Source: Sphingobacterium siyangense (GTDB lineage: Bacteria > Bacteroidota > Bacteroidia > Sphingobacteriales > Sphingobacteriaceae). Taken from it: DNA of 64,000 nucleotides. The position numbers and the translations under genes were made by a program. The notes below the pieces were generated by a model. The model saw only the letters and a list, made by a program, of their open reading frames with translations, had not been told where the DNA came from and searched no databases. Shown here in pieces: positions 8,942 to 17,100 of the stretch. Location: assembly GCF_007830445.1 (NCBI RefSeq), contig NZ_VLKR01000001.1, positions 310,001 to 374,000 on the forward strand, written 5' to 3'. Numbering within the stretch: the stretch's first letter is position 1; each line of letters starts with the position of its first letter.

Positions 8942-9961
8942 ATGATTCAACTAAACAACATATCCAAATCTTTTGAGGTAAAAGCGACACGTATTGATGC
9001 CTTAAAAGACATCTCACTGTCTATTGAAAAAGGTGAAATTTTTGGTGTAATAGGCGCTTCCGGAGCCGGCAAAAGTACTTTGATCCGTTGCGTCAACCTT
9101 TTGGAAAGACCAGACAGTGGTCAAGTAATTATAGAAAATGACGACTTGATGTCGCTATCTTCCACTGGTCTTATGTTGAAAAGAAGAAAAATTGGTATGA
9201 TTTTCCAGCACTTCAACTTACTATCATCAAGAACAGTGTATGGAAATATTTCCTTTCCGCTCGAGCTTGAAGGCAAATCGAAAGAATTTATCAGCCAAAA
9301 AGTGTTGGAACTATTGCGTTTGGTCGGGTTGGAAGATAAAGCCGACGTGTACCCTGCAAATCTCTCCGGAGGCCAGAAACAACGTGTTGCTATCGCGCGA
9401 GCATTAGCCAATGATCCTTACATTCTACTTTGCGATGAGGCCACAAGTGCCTTAGACCCCGCAACTACAAAATCCATCCTTAAACTGCTAAAAAAAATCA
9501 ATAAGCAGCTTGACCTTACGATATTGTTGATTACTCATGAGATGGATGTTATAAAGAGTATTTGTGATCAGGTTGCCGTATTAGACCACGGAGAATTAAT
9601 TGAAACCGGCCCGGTAGAATCAATATTCGCCAATCCTCAGGAAACAACAACTAAAAACTTTATTCAGTCTTCACTTGAAGTTGAAATTCCACTAAGTTTT
9701 CAGGAACGCTTAAAAAGCGCTGGAAACCCACTCGTAGAGATCTATCTAACTTCAAATGAAGAATCCATCCCATTTATACAACATTTGGAACAACAATATC
9801 AAGTCAAGACAAATATCATTACCGCTCAAATAGACTATATTGGCGAAATGAAATTTGGTGTTATATTGGCCGAACTATCGGGTGAAAAAGAAAATGTAAC
9901 GCGTAGTCTATCTTTCTTAAAAGAAAAGCATTCACAAACTAAAATATTAGGCTATGTCTGA
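8942..9961 (+). CDS. metN: Methionine ABC transporter ATP-binding protein MetN
   Basis: This is the ATPase of the MetNIQ importer for D/L-methionine at the inner membrane. Walker A is GASGAGKST near residue 41, the ABC signature LSGGQKQR near 140 and Walker B ILLCDEATSALD near 160, followed by the switch His in ITHEMD. The C-terminal 75 residues form the NIL domain that senses intracellular methionine and inhibits transport in MetN proteins. The length of 339 is typical. It overlaps metI by 8 bases and is the first gene of the operon. The 150-base leader shows no recognisable S-adenosylmethionine riboswitch. MetN rather than another MUT-family ATPase is supported by the NIL domain and by MetI and MetQ downstream. 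Confidence 0.95.
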   Translation: MIQLNNISKSFEVKATRIDALKDISLSIEKGEIFGVIGASGAGKSTLIRCVNLLERPDSGQVIIENDDLMSLSSTGLMLKRRKIGMIFQHFNLLSSRTVYGNISFPLELEGKSKEFISQKVLELLRLVGLEDKADVYPANLSGGQKQRVAIARALANDPYILLCDEATSALDPATTKSILKLLKKINKQLDLTILLITHEMDVIKSICDQVAVLDHGELIETGPVESIFANPQETTTKNFIQSSLEVEIPLSFQERLKSAGNPLVEIYLTSNEESIPFIQHLEQQYQVKTNIITAQIDYIGEMKFGVILAELSGEKENVTRSLSFLKEKHSQTKILGYV

Positions 9962-10607
9962 TCAGGTATTTAATCTTCTGCTATCGGGTACTTTAGAAAC
10001 CCTAACCATGACTTTCTTATCAGGCTTCTTTGGTTTTATCCTAGGTCTCCCACTCGGGATATACCTTTTTTTGACCCGAAAACATCAACTGCTCGAAAAC
10101 AAAGCCATGCACCAACTTGTTTCATTGCTGGTGAATGTGTTTAGGTCTATCCCCTTTATCATACTTATCGTATGGATGATTCCGTTTACACGCAACGTTG
10201 TCGGAACATCAATCGGTATGGCCGCAGCATTGGTCCCCTTGAGTATAGGCGCGGCCCCATTTATAGCAAGACTTGTGGAAAATAGTCTTCTGGAAATTCC
10301 AAATGGCCTGATTGAAGCCTCAAGAGCAATGGGTGCAAATTCACAACAGGTAATTTTCAAAGTTTTGCTTCCGGAGGCTCTCCCCTCACTAGTAAACAAT
10401 GCGACAATTACCTTGATAACACTTGTTGGTTACTCCGCAATGGGCGGTGCTGTAGGTGCTGGTGGACTTGGACAGATTGGCTATCAGTATGGTTATGTCG
10501 GATATGATACTTTTATCATGAATTCTGTTCTAATTTTATTAATTTTAATAGTATTCCTGTTACAATATACAGGAGATTACATCTCAAAAAAAGTAAACCA
10601 TCGTTAA
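9954..10607 (+). CDS. metI: Methionine ABC transporter permease MetI
   Basis: This is a 217-residue integral membrane protein with five hydrophobic segments, the usual size and topology for MetI. The EAA loop that docks onto MetN is seen as GLIEASRAMGANSQQVIFK, with the following LLPEALP typical of the family. It begins inside the metN stop region (8-base overlap, so translational coupling is likely) and is 15 bases ahead of metQ. Two copies of MetI would pair with two copies of MetN. Confidence 0.95.
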   Translation: MSDQVFNLLLSGTLETLTMTFLSGFFGFILGLPLGIYLFLTRKHQLLENKAMHQLVSLLVNVFRSIPFIILIVWMIPFTRNVVGTSIGMAAALVPLSIGAAPFIARLVENSLLEIPNGLIEASRAMGANSQQVIFKVLLPEALPSLVNNATITLITLVGYSAMGGAVGAGGLGQIGYQYGYVGYDTFIMNSVLILLILIVFLLQYTGDYISKKVNHR

Positions 10608-10622
10608 CATAAATTATATCAT

Positions 10623-11435
10623 ATGAAAAAATTGAACTATGCATTTGCAATCTTAGCCTTCAGTCTCGTATCGATTGTAGCATGCAATAACAGAGAAAAG
10701 AAAGAGAATATCCTCAAAGTCGGTGTTGTGTCCGGCCCAGAAAAGGAGCTTGCGGAGACGGCTAAGAAAGTTGCAAAAGAAAAGTTCAATCTTGATGTTG
10801 AGTTAGTGGCTTTCAACGACTATGTCGTACCTAATGAAGCCTTAAATCAGGGTGATATCGATGTAAACGTATTTCAGCATCAGCCCTATCTACAAGAGCA
10901 ATCCAAACAACGCGGTTTCACGAAATTAACCATTGTCGGAAACACGTTTGTATTTCCCATTGTTGCCTATTCAAAGAAAATAAAAACAATCACAGAATTA
11001 CAACCTGGAGCCGTTATTGCCATTCCAAATGACCCTACCAATGGTGGACGCTCCCTTTTGCTTCTCCAACGCGAGGGAATTATCGGTCTAAAAGAAAATG
11101 TAGGTATCCAACCTAAAGTAACAGATATTGTCAGCAACCCTAAACAGGTTAAAATCATAGAGATGGAGGCCCCACAGTTACCTCGCGTCCTAGATGATCC
11201 TCAAGTTACAATTGCTATTATCAACAATAGTTTCGCCTCTCAAGCTGGGTTGGATCCCGAAAAACAAGGCTTATTCACAGAAGATAAAGAATCGCCTTAT
11301 GTTAATCTGATTGTTGCCCGCTCAGATAATAAAAACGATGAGAAGGTGCAGCAGTTTATCCAGGCGTATCAGTCACCAGAAGTCGAAGCGACCGCAAAAA
11401 AAGTGTTCAAAAATGGCGCTATTAAAGGCTGGTAA
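10623..11435 (+). CDS. metQ: Methionine-binding lipoprotein MetQ
   Basis: This is a 270-residue NlpA-family solute-binding protein. The signal peptide ends in a lipobox, SIVAC (Cys near residue 21), so it is lipid-anchored and delivers methionine to MetNI. LKVGVVSGPEKEL at the start of the mature part, FQHQPYL near residue 85 and IPNDPTNGGRSLLLLQ near 135 are the conserved stretches of the MetQ/NlpA family. It is third in the metNIQ operon; the SEC-C protein gene overlaps its last 23 bases. Confidence 0.95.
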   Translation: MKKLNYAFAILAFSLVSIVACNNREKKENILKVGVVSGPEKELAETAKKVAKEKFNLDVELVAFNDYVVPNEALNQGDIDVNVFQHQPYLQEQSKQRGFTKLTIVGNTFVFPIVAYSKKIKTITELQPGAVIAIPNDPTNGGRSLLLLQREGIIGLKENVGIQPKVTDIVSNPKQVKIIEMEAPQLPRVLDDPQVTIAIINNSFASQAGLDPEKQGLFTEDKESPYVNLIVARSDNKNDEKVQQFIQAYQSPEVEATAKKVFKNGAIKGW

Positions 11436-11832
11436 AATTTTAAACATTCAAGTGATAGAATCAGGTCAATTATGCCCTTGTGGCTCTGGCAATACCTATG
11501 AGGAATGCTGCCAGCAAATTCATCGTTTCCATGCCAAAGCAACCACAGCAGAGGCATTGATGCGCGCACGTTATAGCGCCTTTGTAGCACAACAGATCGA
11601 TTTCCTATACGATACGTTTCATCCCTCAACACGACGGTTCCAAAATAAACAGGCAATCGGACAATGGGCGCGGGAGAATAAATGGATGCAACTCTCTATC
11701 CTTAAATCTACATTCCACACAGTCGAGTTTGAAGCACATTACTTGGATCCACAGATGGAAGTTCAAATTCACCATGAAAAGTCTACGTTCAAAAAACAAG
11801 ATGATTTATGGTACTACGTTGACGGACGTTGA
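11413..11832 (+). CDS. YchJ-like SEC-C motif protein
   Basis: This is a 139-residue protein with an N-terminal SEC-C zinc motif, CPCGSGNTYEECC, followed by an NTF2-like domain of the YchJ/DUF1186 type (EALMRARYSAF, YDTFHPSTR). In SecA a related zinc motif binds SecB and ribosomes; the role of YchJ proteins is not settled. The ATG at 11413 overlaps the end of metQ by 23 bases; an in-frame GTG at 11452 would avoid the overlap and place the Cys motif at residue 6, so the start is uncertain. The overlap suggests cotranscription with metNIQ, but a methionine-related role is not implied. Confidence 0.85.
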   Translation: MALLKAGKILNIQVIESGQLCPCGSGNTYEECCQQIHRFHAKATTAEALMRARYSAFVAQQIDFLYDTFHPSTRRFQNKQAIGQWARENKWMQLSILKSTFHTVEFEAHYLDPQMEVQIHHEKSTFKKQDDLWYYVDGR

Positions 11833-11854
11833 TATAACATATTTCGCTTGCAAG

Positions 11855-12133
11855 CTAGTGTAAAGGATACCATGCCGTCAACAACAGCTTGCAAGCAGCT
11901 TTTTCAAGACCACGACCTCCCATCTCCTCAAACGACTTACTCCAGACACCTCGCCCTCCATGTACGAAAATACAAACCGGACCATTTCCAGCAGACTTCG
12001 TAAAAAGTTTGACCCCATCCTGGGTTTCAATATAAACGGATGAATCACGATCCAAAGCAGTCGTCTTTGTTTGAGCAAATGCCATATTGATCGTAATCAT
12101 TAAACAAAAAAAATAAAATATAGATCGTCTCAT
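11855..12133 (-). pseudogene. Remnant of an exported alpha/beta hydrolase
   Basis: The 92-residue frame starts with a good signal peptide (FFCLMITINMAFAQ) and continues as the first strand region of a proline-iminopeptidase-like alpha/beta hydrolase: DGVKLFTKSAGNGPVCIFVHGG, then SKSFEEMGG and GLEKA. The HGGPG oxyanion motif is degraded to HGGRG. After that the frame turns to unrelated sequence and stops, so the catalytic Ser, Asp and His and some 200 residues are missing. The downstream space is taken by the convergent SEC-C protein gene 22 bases away, so the rest has been deleted. A 10-base palindrome GCTTGCAAGC sits exactly at the stop and again 41 bases upstream. Confidence 0.7.
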
Positions 12134-12243
12134 TTCCCCGTACGGATTTGGTTTAAAGTTCTATTTGGTTTAAAGAACGGTATTTACAGCGCTAAATATA
12201 ATAAATAGGCGCAGCAAAATCATCAACATGAGTTAAAGACAAT

Positions 12244-12277
12244 AAAAAAGCAGTCTCAACGGAATGTCAAGACTGCT
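12244..12277 (-). terminator. Intrinsic terminator after the dicarboxylate symporter
   Basis: On the minus strand AGCAGTCT and AGACTGCT form an 8-bp stem with a 13-base loop, followed by a run of T. It lies 32 bases beyond the symporter stop. Confidence 0.9.
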
Positions 12278-12308
12278 CTCTTCAACGAATATTCGTTAGT
12301 TATTTCAA

Positions 12309-13745
12309 TTAGATCGCCTCTTCAGTATCTTCGCGGTAAGGAGCTTCTTCATCGAACTCGCCTTCCCATTTCGCAACAACAACGGTTGCCAAACAATTTC
12401 CGATTACATTGACAGAGGTACGCGCCATATCCATGAGTTCATCGATACCTAAAATTGCAGCAATGACAAATGTTGGTAAACCAAATTGATCCGCTGTCGC
12501 AATCAAAATAATTAATGAAGCCCTTGGTACAGCAGCAACACCTTTAGAGGTGATCATCAATGTAAATGCAATCATTAATTGATGTCCAAACGACAAATGG
12601 ATACCAGCCGCCTGAGCGACAAAGATCGCAGCCAATGATAAATAAAGTGAAGTACCATCCAAGTTAAAACTATATCCTGTCGGAATTACAAACGAAACAA
12701 TCTTACGTGGTACACCAAATTTCTCCATCGCGCTCATTGCTTTCGGTAATGCCGCATCTGAGCTTGTAGTGGCAAATGCAATCGAAACAGGTTCCTTAAT
12801 CGCATTAATAAAACGTTTCACAGGTATTTTCAGATAAAGTGCTACCGGAAGAAGAACCAGACATAAAAAGCACACTAAAGCAAAATACAGCGTCGCCAAA
12901 AGCATGAAAAGATTCTTTAGGATATCGACACCGAGATGCCCCACCGTGTAGGCCATAGCGGCACCAACCCCAATAGGCGCAAAGTACATAATCATGTTCG
13001 TAAACTTAAACATCGTTTCAGACATACTCTCGGTAAAATCAACCAAGGGTTTACGCTTTTTCTCATCTACCATTGCCAATCCAATCCCAAACAAAATTGA
13101 AAATACAACAATCTGTAAAACTTGATTATCCGCTACAGATTTGACGATATTTTCAGGAAACAAGTCGCGTATAAAAGAAGTGAACTTGTATACAGGATGC
13201 ACATGGTCCGGAAGCGTTTTGAGGATATGCTCATCCATACTTTCCTTTGCTACAGGGAGTTCTTCATGTGGCATATGTGCAACATCAACGCCCACTCCTG
13301 CTCGAGTCAGATTTATAGCACCTAAACCAATAAAAATAGCACATGTCGTTGCGCAAAAGAAATAAAGCATAGATTTCCATGCCATACGTCCCACCTGTTT
13401 CAAATCAGAATGGCCTGCAATTCCATAAACAAGCGTAGAAAAAAGAATCGGTCCCACAATCGTCTTGACTAACTTGATAAAACCTTTACTCAAAGGTTGC
13501 AGGGAAATCGCTAAATTTGGAAAATCCAACCCGACAAATATCCCCATAATCATACAGGTCAAAATCCAGGTCGTCAAATTTTTCTTAAAGAGCGCATTTA
13601 CAACCAAAACGGTAGCAACTATCCAACGGACAGCCATTAGAAATTCATGCGAAAAGCCTACAACATCAAATTCGTATAATACAGCAATGATACAAGCTAA
13701 TGTAACTGTGATCAGGGTAATCAACCCTATTTTGGTTTTTAACAT
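12309..13745 (-). CDS. Dicarboxylate/amino acid:cation symporter (DAACS family)
   Basis: This is a 478-residue inner-membrane secondary transporter of the GltP/DctA family, importing glutamate, aspartate or C4-dicarboxylates with protons or sodium ions. The family's re-entrant serine-rich loop is seen as IAFATTSSDAALPKAM, and the transmembrane 7-8 region as VIPTGYSFNLDGTSLY. Near the C-terminus DMARTSVNVIGNCLATVVVAKWEGE has the Asp, Arg and Asn substrate-binding residues. It is longer than usual because of an N-terminal hydrophobic extension and a loop of about 50 residues (HMPHEELPVAKESMDEH region). It is transcribed alone from a canonical promoter and has its own terminator. The substrate is not decided by sequence alone. 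Confidence 0.92.
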   Translation of the reverse strand: MLKTKIGLITLITVTLACIIAVLYEFDVVGFSHEFLMAVRWIVATVLVVNALFKKNLTTWILTCMIMGIFVGLDFPNLAISLQPLSKGFIKLVKTIVGPILFSTLVYGIAGHSDLKQVGRMAWKSMLYFFCATTCAIFIGLGAINLTRAGVGVDVAHMPHEELPVAKESMDEHILKTLPDHVHPVYKFTSFIRDLFPENIVKSVADNQVLQIVVFSILFGIGLAMVDEKKRKPLVDFTESMSETMFKFTNMIMYFAPIGVGAAMAYTVGHLGVDILKNLFMLLATLYFALVCFLCLVLLPVALYLKIPVKRFINAIKEPVSIAFATTSSDAALPKAMSAMEKFGVPRKIVSFVIPTGYSFNLDGTSLYLSLAAIFVAQAAGIHLSFGHQLMIAFTLMITSKGVAAVPRASLIILIATADQFGLPTFVIAAILGIDELMDMARTSVNVIGNCLATVVVAKWEGEFDEEAPYREDTEEAI

Positions 13746-13771
13746 TTAAAAGATTTTAATGGTCAAAAGAA

Positions 13772-13802
13772 CAAAAATAAAAAAATACTATGCTTTTGCA
13801 AA
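13772..13802 (-). promoter_or_regulatory. Canonical Bacteroidota promoter for the symporter gene
   Basis: On the minus strand TTTG (13802-13799), exactly 19 bases, then TATTTTTG (13779-13772). This is a full match to TTTG-N19-21-TAnnTTTG and leaves 26 bases before the ATG. Confidence 0.8.
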
Positions 13803-13866
13803 TATTATTATTCCAAATAGCCAAGTTTCGCAACAAAATATCGATTTCGCCAAAATAGAAAGACAC

Positions 13867-13898
13867 AAAAAAGGCAGGAAAATTTCTTATCCTGCCTT
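13867..13898 (-). terminator. Intrinsic terminator after the ferredoxin gene
   Basis: On the minus strand AAGGCAGGA pairs with TCCTGCCTT, followed by TTTTTT. It lies 22 bases past the ferredoxin stop codon. Confidence 0.9.
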
Positions 13899-13920
13899 AT
13901 ATTTTAACGGAGTACTAAAT

Positions 13921-14271
13921 TTATTCCGCGTGTAACCAAGCTTTTTTCGCTAATAGCTCATCGTTCGATTCACGTACATCTTCGTCATCCACACAACAAT
14001 CCACAGGGCAAACCGCTGCACATTGAGGCTCATCGTGAAAACCTACACATTCTGTACATTTATCTGAAACAATATAATAGACTTCATTAGAGATTGCTTC
14101 TTGAGACTCGTTGGCATCTAGTGTAACACCATCGCCAAAATCGATAACCCCATCCAAAGCCGTCCCATCTGAGAATTTCCAAGTTACACCAGCATCGTAT
14201 ATTGCATTATTTGGGCATTCCGGTTCGCAAGCACCACAGTTAATGCATTCGTCTGTAATTTTAATCGCCAT
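13921..14271 (-). CDS. 4Fe-4S dicluster ferredoxin
   Basis: This is a 116-residue electron carrier. The first cluster ligands are CINCGACEPECP at residues 8-19. The second motif is C(74)TEC followed by a spacer, then CAAVCPVDCC, the widened spacing typical of Alvin/YfhL-type 2[4Fe-4S] ferredoxins. Between them is an acidic insert of about 50 residues (VIDFGDGVTLDANESQ) that is a feature of Bacteroidota members. The first cluster takes its fourth ligand from the second motif and vice versa. The gene is divergent from the LuxC-like reductase gene, has its own terminator, and its redox partner is not in the window. Confidence 0.92.
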   Translation of the reverse strand: MAIKITDECINCGACEPECPNNAIYDAGVTWKFSDGTALDGVIDFGDGVTLDANESQEAISNEVYYIVSDKCTECVGFHDEPQCAAVCPVDCCVDDEDVRESNDELLAKKAWLHAE

Positions 14272-14427
14272 TTATAACCTCACAATTATGATAAATAAAC
14301 TATTTTTGCATTATCAATATGAAACAAAGTCTGATTGAACAATAAGGCTAGTTGATTCACGTTGATTAATGTTAACAGCACAAATATAATACAAATTTGT
14401 GTATTCATCTTTTAAAATTTTAATATT

Positions 14428-15441
14428 TTGACAAAGCAACAACGAATAAATGCATTTGTAAAATTAGGCGAACAGCTGCAAAAGCGCCCTGAAGATTTGA
14501 TTCAAATCATTCAATTCGCCCAACATAAAAACCCTTGGTATACCCCTCAAAATGTTGAACGCGCCATTCAAGCCATTGCTGCCAATTTGACGATAGAAAA
14601 GCTGAATCACTGGTTGGCGCCTTATCCAGATCTTCATTCAACGAAAATTGTAGGTTTAATTCTGGCCGGCAATATTCCGTTGGTTGGCTTCCATGATATC
14701 CTATCGGTACTGATCAGCGGCTTTACAGCAAAAATCAAAGTCTCATCGGACGATGCAGGATTGACAAGCTATGTGCTCAACCTGCTTAAACAAATTGACC
14801 CATACTTTAATGATGCCTTTGAAATTGTTGACATTCTAAAAGATTTCGATCTGGTTATTGCAACAGGCTCTAACAATAGCTCCCGTTACTTTGATTACTA
14901 TTTTGGCACCAAACCACATATTATTCGTCGCAATAGAAATAGTATTGCCGTTGTCGGTGGCCAAGAATCTCCTAACCAGTTGGAATCACTGGGACACGAC
15001 ATCTTTGATTATTTTGGGTTGGGCTGTCGCTCTGTATCAAAGCTATTTATTCCAAAAGATTACCCAATAGCACACTTCTTTGAAGGTATCGCTGCTTTTA
15101 ACAGCATAACAGAGCATTTTAAATACAATAACAATTACGACTATAACAAATCCATCTATCTGATCAATGGCGACAAGCATTTTGACAATGGATTTTTATT
15201 GCTCAAAGAAGATGAGCGCACGGCTTCTCCCCTTGCTGTGGTTTATTACGAAACATACGAAACACTGGCTGAAGTTGAAAATAAGCTCAAACTAGCGCAA
15301 GAAAATATCCAATGTATTGTTTCAGAAATAGCATTAAATGTGCCGTCGCCGGTATTTCATTTTGGAGAAAGCCAATGCCCTGCTTTAGATGATTTTGCTG
15401 ATGGCGTGAATACACTGGATTTTTTATTCGCAAACCAATAA
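14428..15441 (+). CDS. LuxC-like acyl-CoA reductase
   Basis: This 337-residue protein resembles the acyl-CoA reductase (LuxC) branch of the aldehyde dehydrogenase superfamily, which reduces acyl-CoA or acyl-enzyme to a fatty aldehyde with NADPH. The stretch DLVIATGSNNSSRYFDYYF resembles the cofactor-binding and SSR region, and GLGCRSVSKLFIP near residue 195 contains the expected catalytic Cys in a CRS context. The only start that keeps the N-terminus is TTG at 14428, since no in-frame ATG occurs until far inside. It is divergent from the ferredoxin gene. A role in aldehyde or flexirubin/lipid metabolism is possible, but no partner genes are nearby. Confidence 0.8.
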   Translation: MTKQQRINAFVKLGEQLQKRPEDLIQIIQFAQHKNPWYTPQNVERAIQAIAANLTIEKLNHWLAPYPDLHSTKIVGLILAGNIPLVGFHDILSVLISGFTAKIKVSSDDAGLTSYVLNLLKQIDPYFNDAFEIVDILKDFDLVIATGSNNSSRYFDYYFGTKPHIIRRNRNSIAVVGGQESPNQLESLGHDIFDYFGLGCRSVSKLFIPKDYPIAHFFEGIAAFNSITEHFKYNNNYDYNKSIYLINGDKHFDNGFLLLKEDERTASPLAVVYYETYETLAEVENKLKLAQENIQCIVSEIALNVPSPVFHFGESQCPALDDFADGVNTLDFLFANQ

Positions 15442-15483
15442 GCTTCCTTTAAATTCATAGTAAATAAATTGCATTAAAAATAC

Positions 15484-15491
15484 TAACTTTG
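15484..15491 (+). promoter_or_regulatory. -7 box (TAACTTTG) 5 bases before the start of the 67-residue gene
   Basis: This fits TAnnTTTG and leaves only 5 bases before the ATG at 15497, implying a leaderless or near-leaderless transcript. No convincing -33 element was found. Confidence 0.45.
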
Positions 15492-15496
15492 AAATC

Positions 15497-15700
15497 ATGT
15501 ATATCATTAAAGTAAAAGGTGTCGCCAAAATCCCTGATTATGTTCAATTAAGAGATGATGCCTTCACCTTGCTGGCATATTTTAGAGTCGACCGCCCAGA
15601 TAAATCACTCGATAAGATTGGATTAGGAGAAAAGGCAGAATATATCATGCAACTGGTTAAAGAAATGCCTTTTGGGCAAATTAAAAAATTAGAATTTTAG
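15497..15700 (+). CDS. Small conserved-looking protein upstream of the FtsE-like gene
   Basis: This is a 67-residue cytoplasmic protein with an alternating strand-helix appearance (MYIIKVKGVAKIPDYVQLRD, then FRVDRPDKSLDKIGLGEKAE). I do not recognise a family. It has a normal amino acid composition, a promoter box directly upstream and only 5 bases between its stop and the FtsE-like ATG, so it is very probably a real gene cotranscribed with that ATPase. A regulatory or partner role for the ATPase would be a guess. Confidence 0.7.
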   Translation: MYIIKVKGVAKIPDYVQLRDDAFTLLAYFRVDRPDKSLDKIGLGEKAEYIMQLVKEMPFGQIKKLEF

Positions 15701-15705
15701 CTTCC

Positions 15706-16386
15706 ATGATTGAAAATAAAGTAATTACATTAAAAAACGTTGATATCTTCCAACAAAAACATTTGGTATTGTCCAATGTCAATTTAAACATTGGTAAAGG
15801 AGAGTTTATTTATCTTATCGGCCAGTCCGGTAGTGGAAAAAGTAGTTTACTAAAAATCATTTACGGCGATTTATACATCGGCAATGGTGAGGGAATGATT
15901 GCGGGCTTTGATCTTAAGAAGCTGCACGAAAATGATGTTCCCTACCTGCGTAGAAAATTGGGTATTGTATTTCAGGATTTTCATCTTTTATCCGATAGAA
16001 GCATCGAGAAAAACCTCGAATTTGCACTGAAAGCAACAGGCTGGAAAGATAAGAAAATGATCGATAGCCGTATATTGGATGTACTGGAAAAAGTTGGGCT
16101 TCGTTCCAAACTTAAGAAAATGCCGCATGAACTTTCTGGCGGTGAACAACAGCGTATTGTAATTGCCCGCGCATTACTAAATAACCCCGAAATCATTCTG
16201 GCAGATGAGCCTACCGGTAACTTGGATCCTGCTACATCAGAAGAAATCGTCTTATTATTACGTGACATTGCCAATTCGGGAACAGCTATTTTAATGGCAA
16301 CACACGATTATACCATTATCCGTAATATGCCATCCCGCATCATCAAAACCACCGATGGGGTATTACAGGACAATGTCAGTATCTAG
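15706..16386 (+). CDS. ftsE: FtsE-like ABC ATPase
   Basis: This is a 226-residue ATPase with Walker A GQSGSGKSS near residue 38, the signature LSGGEQQR near residue 144, Walker B IILADEPTGNLD and the switch ATHD. Size and sequence fit FtsE, which with the membrane protein FtsX controls peptidoglycan hydrolases at the septum; the LolD/MacB ATPases are close relatives and cannot be wholly excluded. No ftsX gene is adjacent, which is common in Bacteroidota where the pair is often split. It is preceded by a 67-residue protein gene five bases away. Confidence 0.8.
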   Translation: MIENKVITLKNVDIFQQKHLVLSNVNLNIGKGEFIYLIGQSGSGKSSLLKIIYGDLYIGNGEGMIAGFDLKKLHENDVPYLRRKLGIVFQDFHLLSDRSIEKNLEFALKATGWKDKKMIDSRILDVLEKVGLRSKLKKMPHELSGGEQQRIVIARALLNNPEIILADEPTGNLDPATSEEIVLLLRDIANSGTAILMATHDYTIIRNMPSRIIKTTDGVLQDNVSI

Positions 16387-16538
16387 ACGGAAAACTGACA
16401 TATAAAAAATGAGATTCCGACAAATTGTTAGGCTTTTTTAATAAAATCTGACAAGCTGTCGGAATTTTATTGTTTGGCAAAAACTTTGACAAACGAAGCA
16501 TAGAGTAAATTTTTGAATCTAATTTTAGCATTGAAGAT

Positions 16539-17090
16539 ATGAATGAGCAAGATAATTATTACGATGAAGGTCAAGATCCAGTAGAAACAAATTCTTCTGA
16601 ACAACAAGAACAGCCTGCTGATAATATAGCAGATGAACTGTCTACTGAAGAGAAATTGGCTGCAGAATTGGCAGAGGCAAAGGATAAATACATTCGTCTT
16701 TCTGCTGAATTTGACAATTATAGAAAACGTACAAGCAAAGAACGTGTTGAATTGATTCAATCAGCGGGAAAAGATGTCATTAGTAAGCTATTACCTACAC
16801 TAGATGATTTTGACAGAGCATTAACAGCCATGGAAACTGCGACAGATGTTGAATCTGTAAAAACAGGAATGGATATTGTTAACAACAAATTCAGACAAAC
16901 GTTGTCGCAATTGGGGTTAAAGGAAATGGAAGCTACAGGCCAAGCCTTCGATCCTGAATTACAAGAAGCTATCACGGCAATTCCTGCACCCACAGCAGAA
17001 TTAAAGAATAAAGTAGTGGACGTGATCGAAAAGGGGTACTACTTAGGTGACAAAGTGATCCGTCACGCAAAGGTAGTTATAGGTCAATAA
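16539..17090 (+). CDS. grpE: Nucleotide exchange factor GrpE
   Basis: This is a 183-residue cochaperone that exchanges ADP for ATP on DnaK. The acidic, low-complexity N-terminus ([18 protein letters not shown] type) is followed by a long helix, [21 protein letters not shown], and by the [17 protein letters not shown] motif. The C-terminal beta domain ends with [19 protein letters not shown], highly typical. It is 10 bases upstream of dnaJ, forming the heat-shock cochaperone operon; dnaK is not in the window. No CIRCE inverted repeat was found upstream, so HrcA control is not evident. Confidence 0.97.
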   Translation: MNEQDNYYDEGQDPVETNSSEQQEQPADNIADELSTEEKLAAELAEAKDKYIRLSAEFDNYRKRTSKERVELIQSAGKDVISKLLPTLDDFDRALTAMETATDVESVKTGMDIVNNKFRQTLSQLGLKEMEATGQAFDPELQEAITAIPAPTAELKNKVVDVIEKGYYLGDKVIRHAKVVIGQ

Positions 17091-17100
17091 TATTAAGACG

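Noticed and set aside
16387..16538. CIRCE element before grpE-dnaJ
   Set aside because: No TTAGCACTC-N9-GAGTGCTAA inverted repeat was found; the inverted stretch CCGACAAATT/AATTTTATTG is imperfect.
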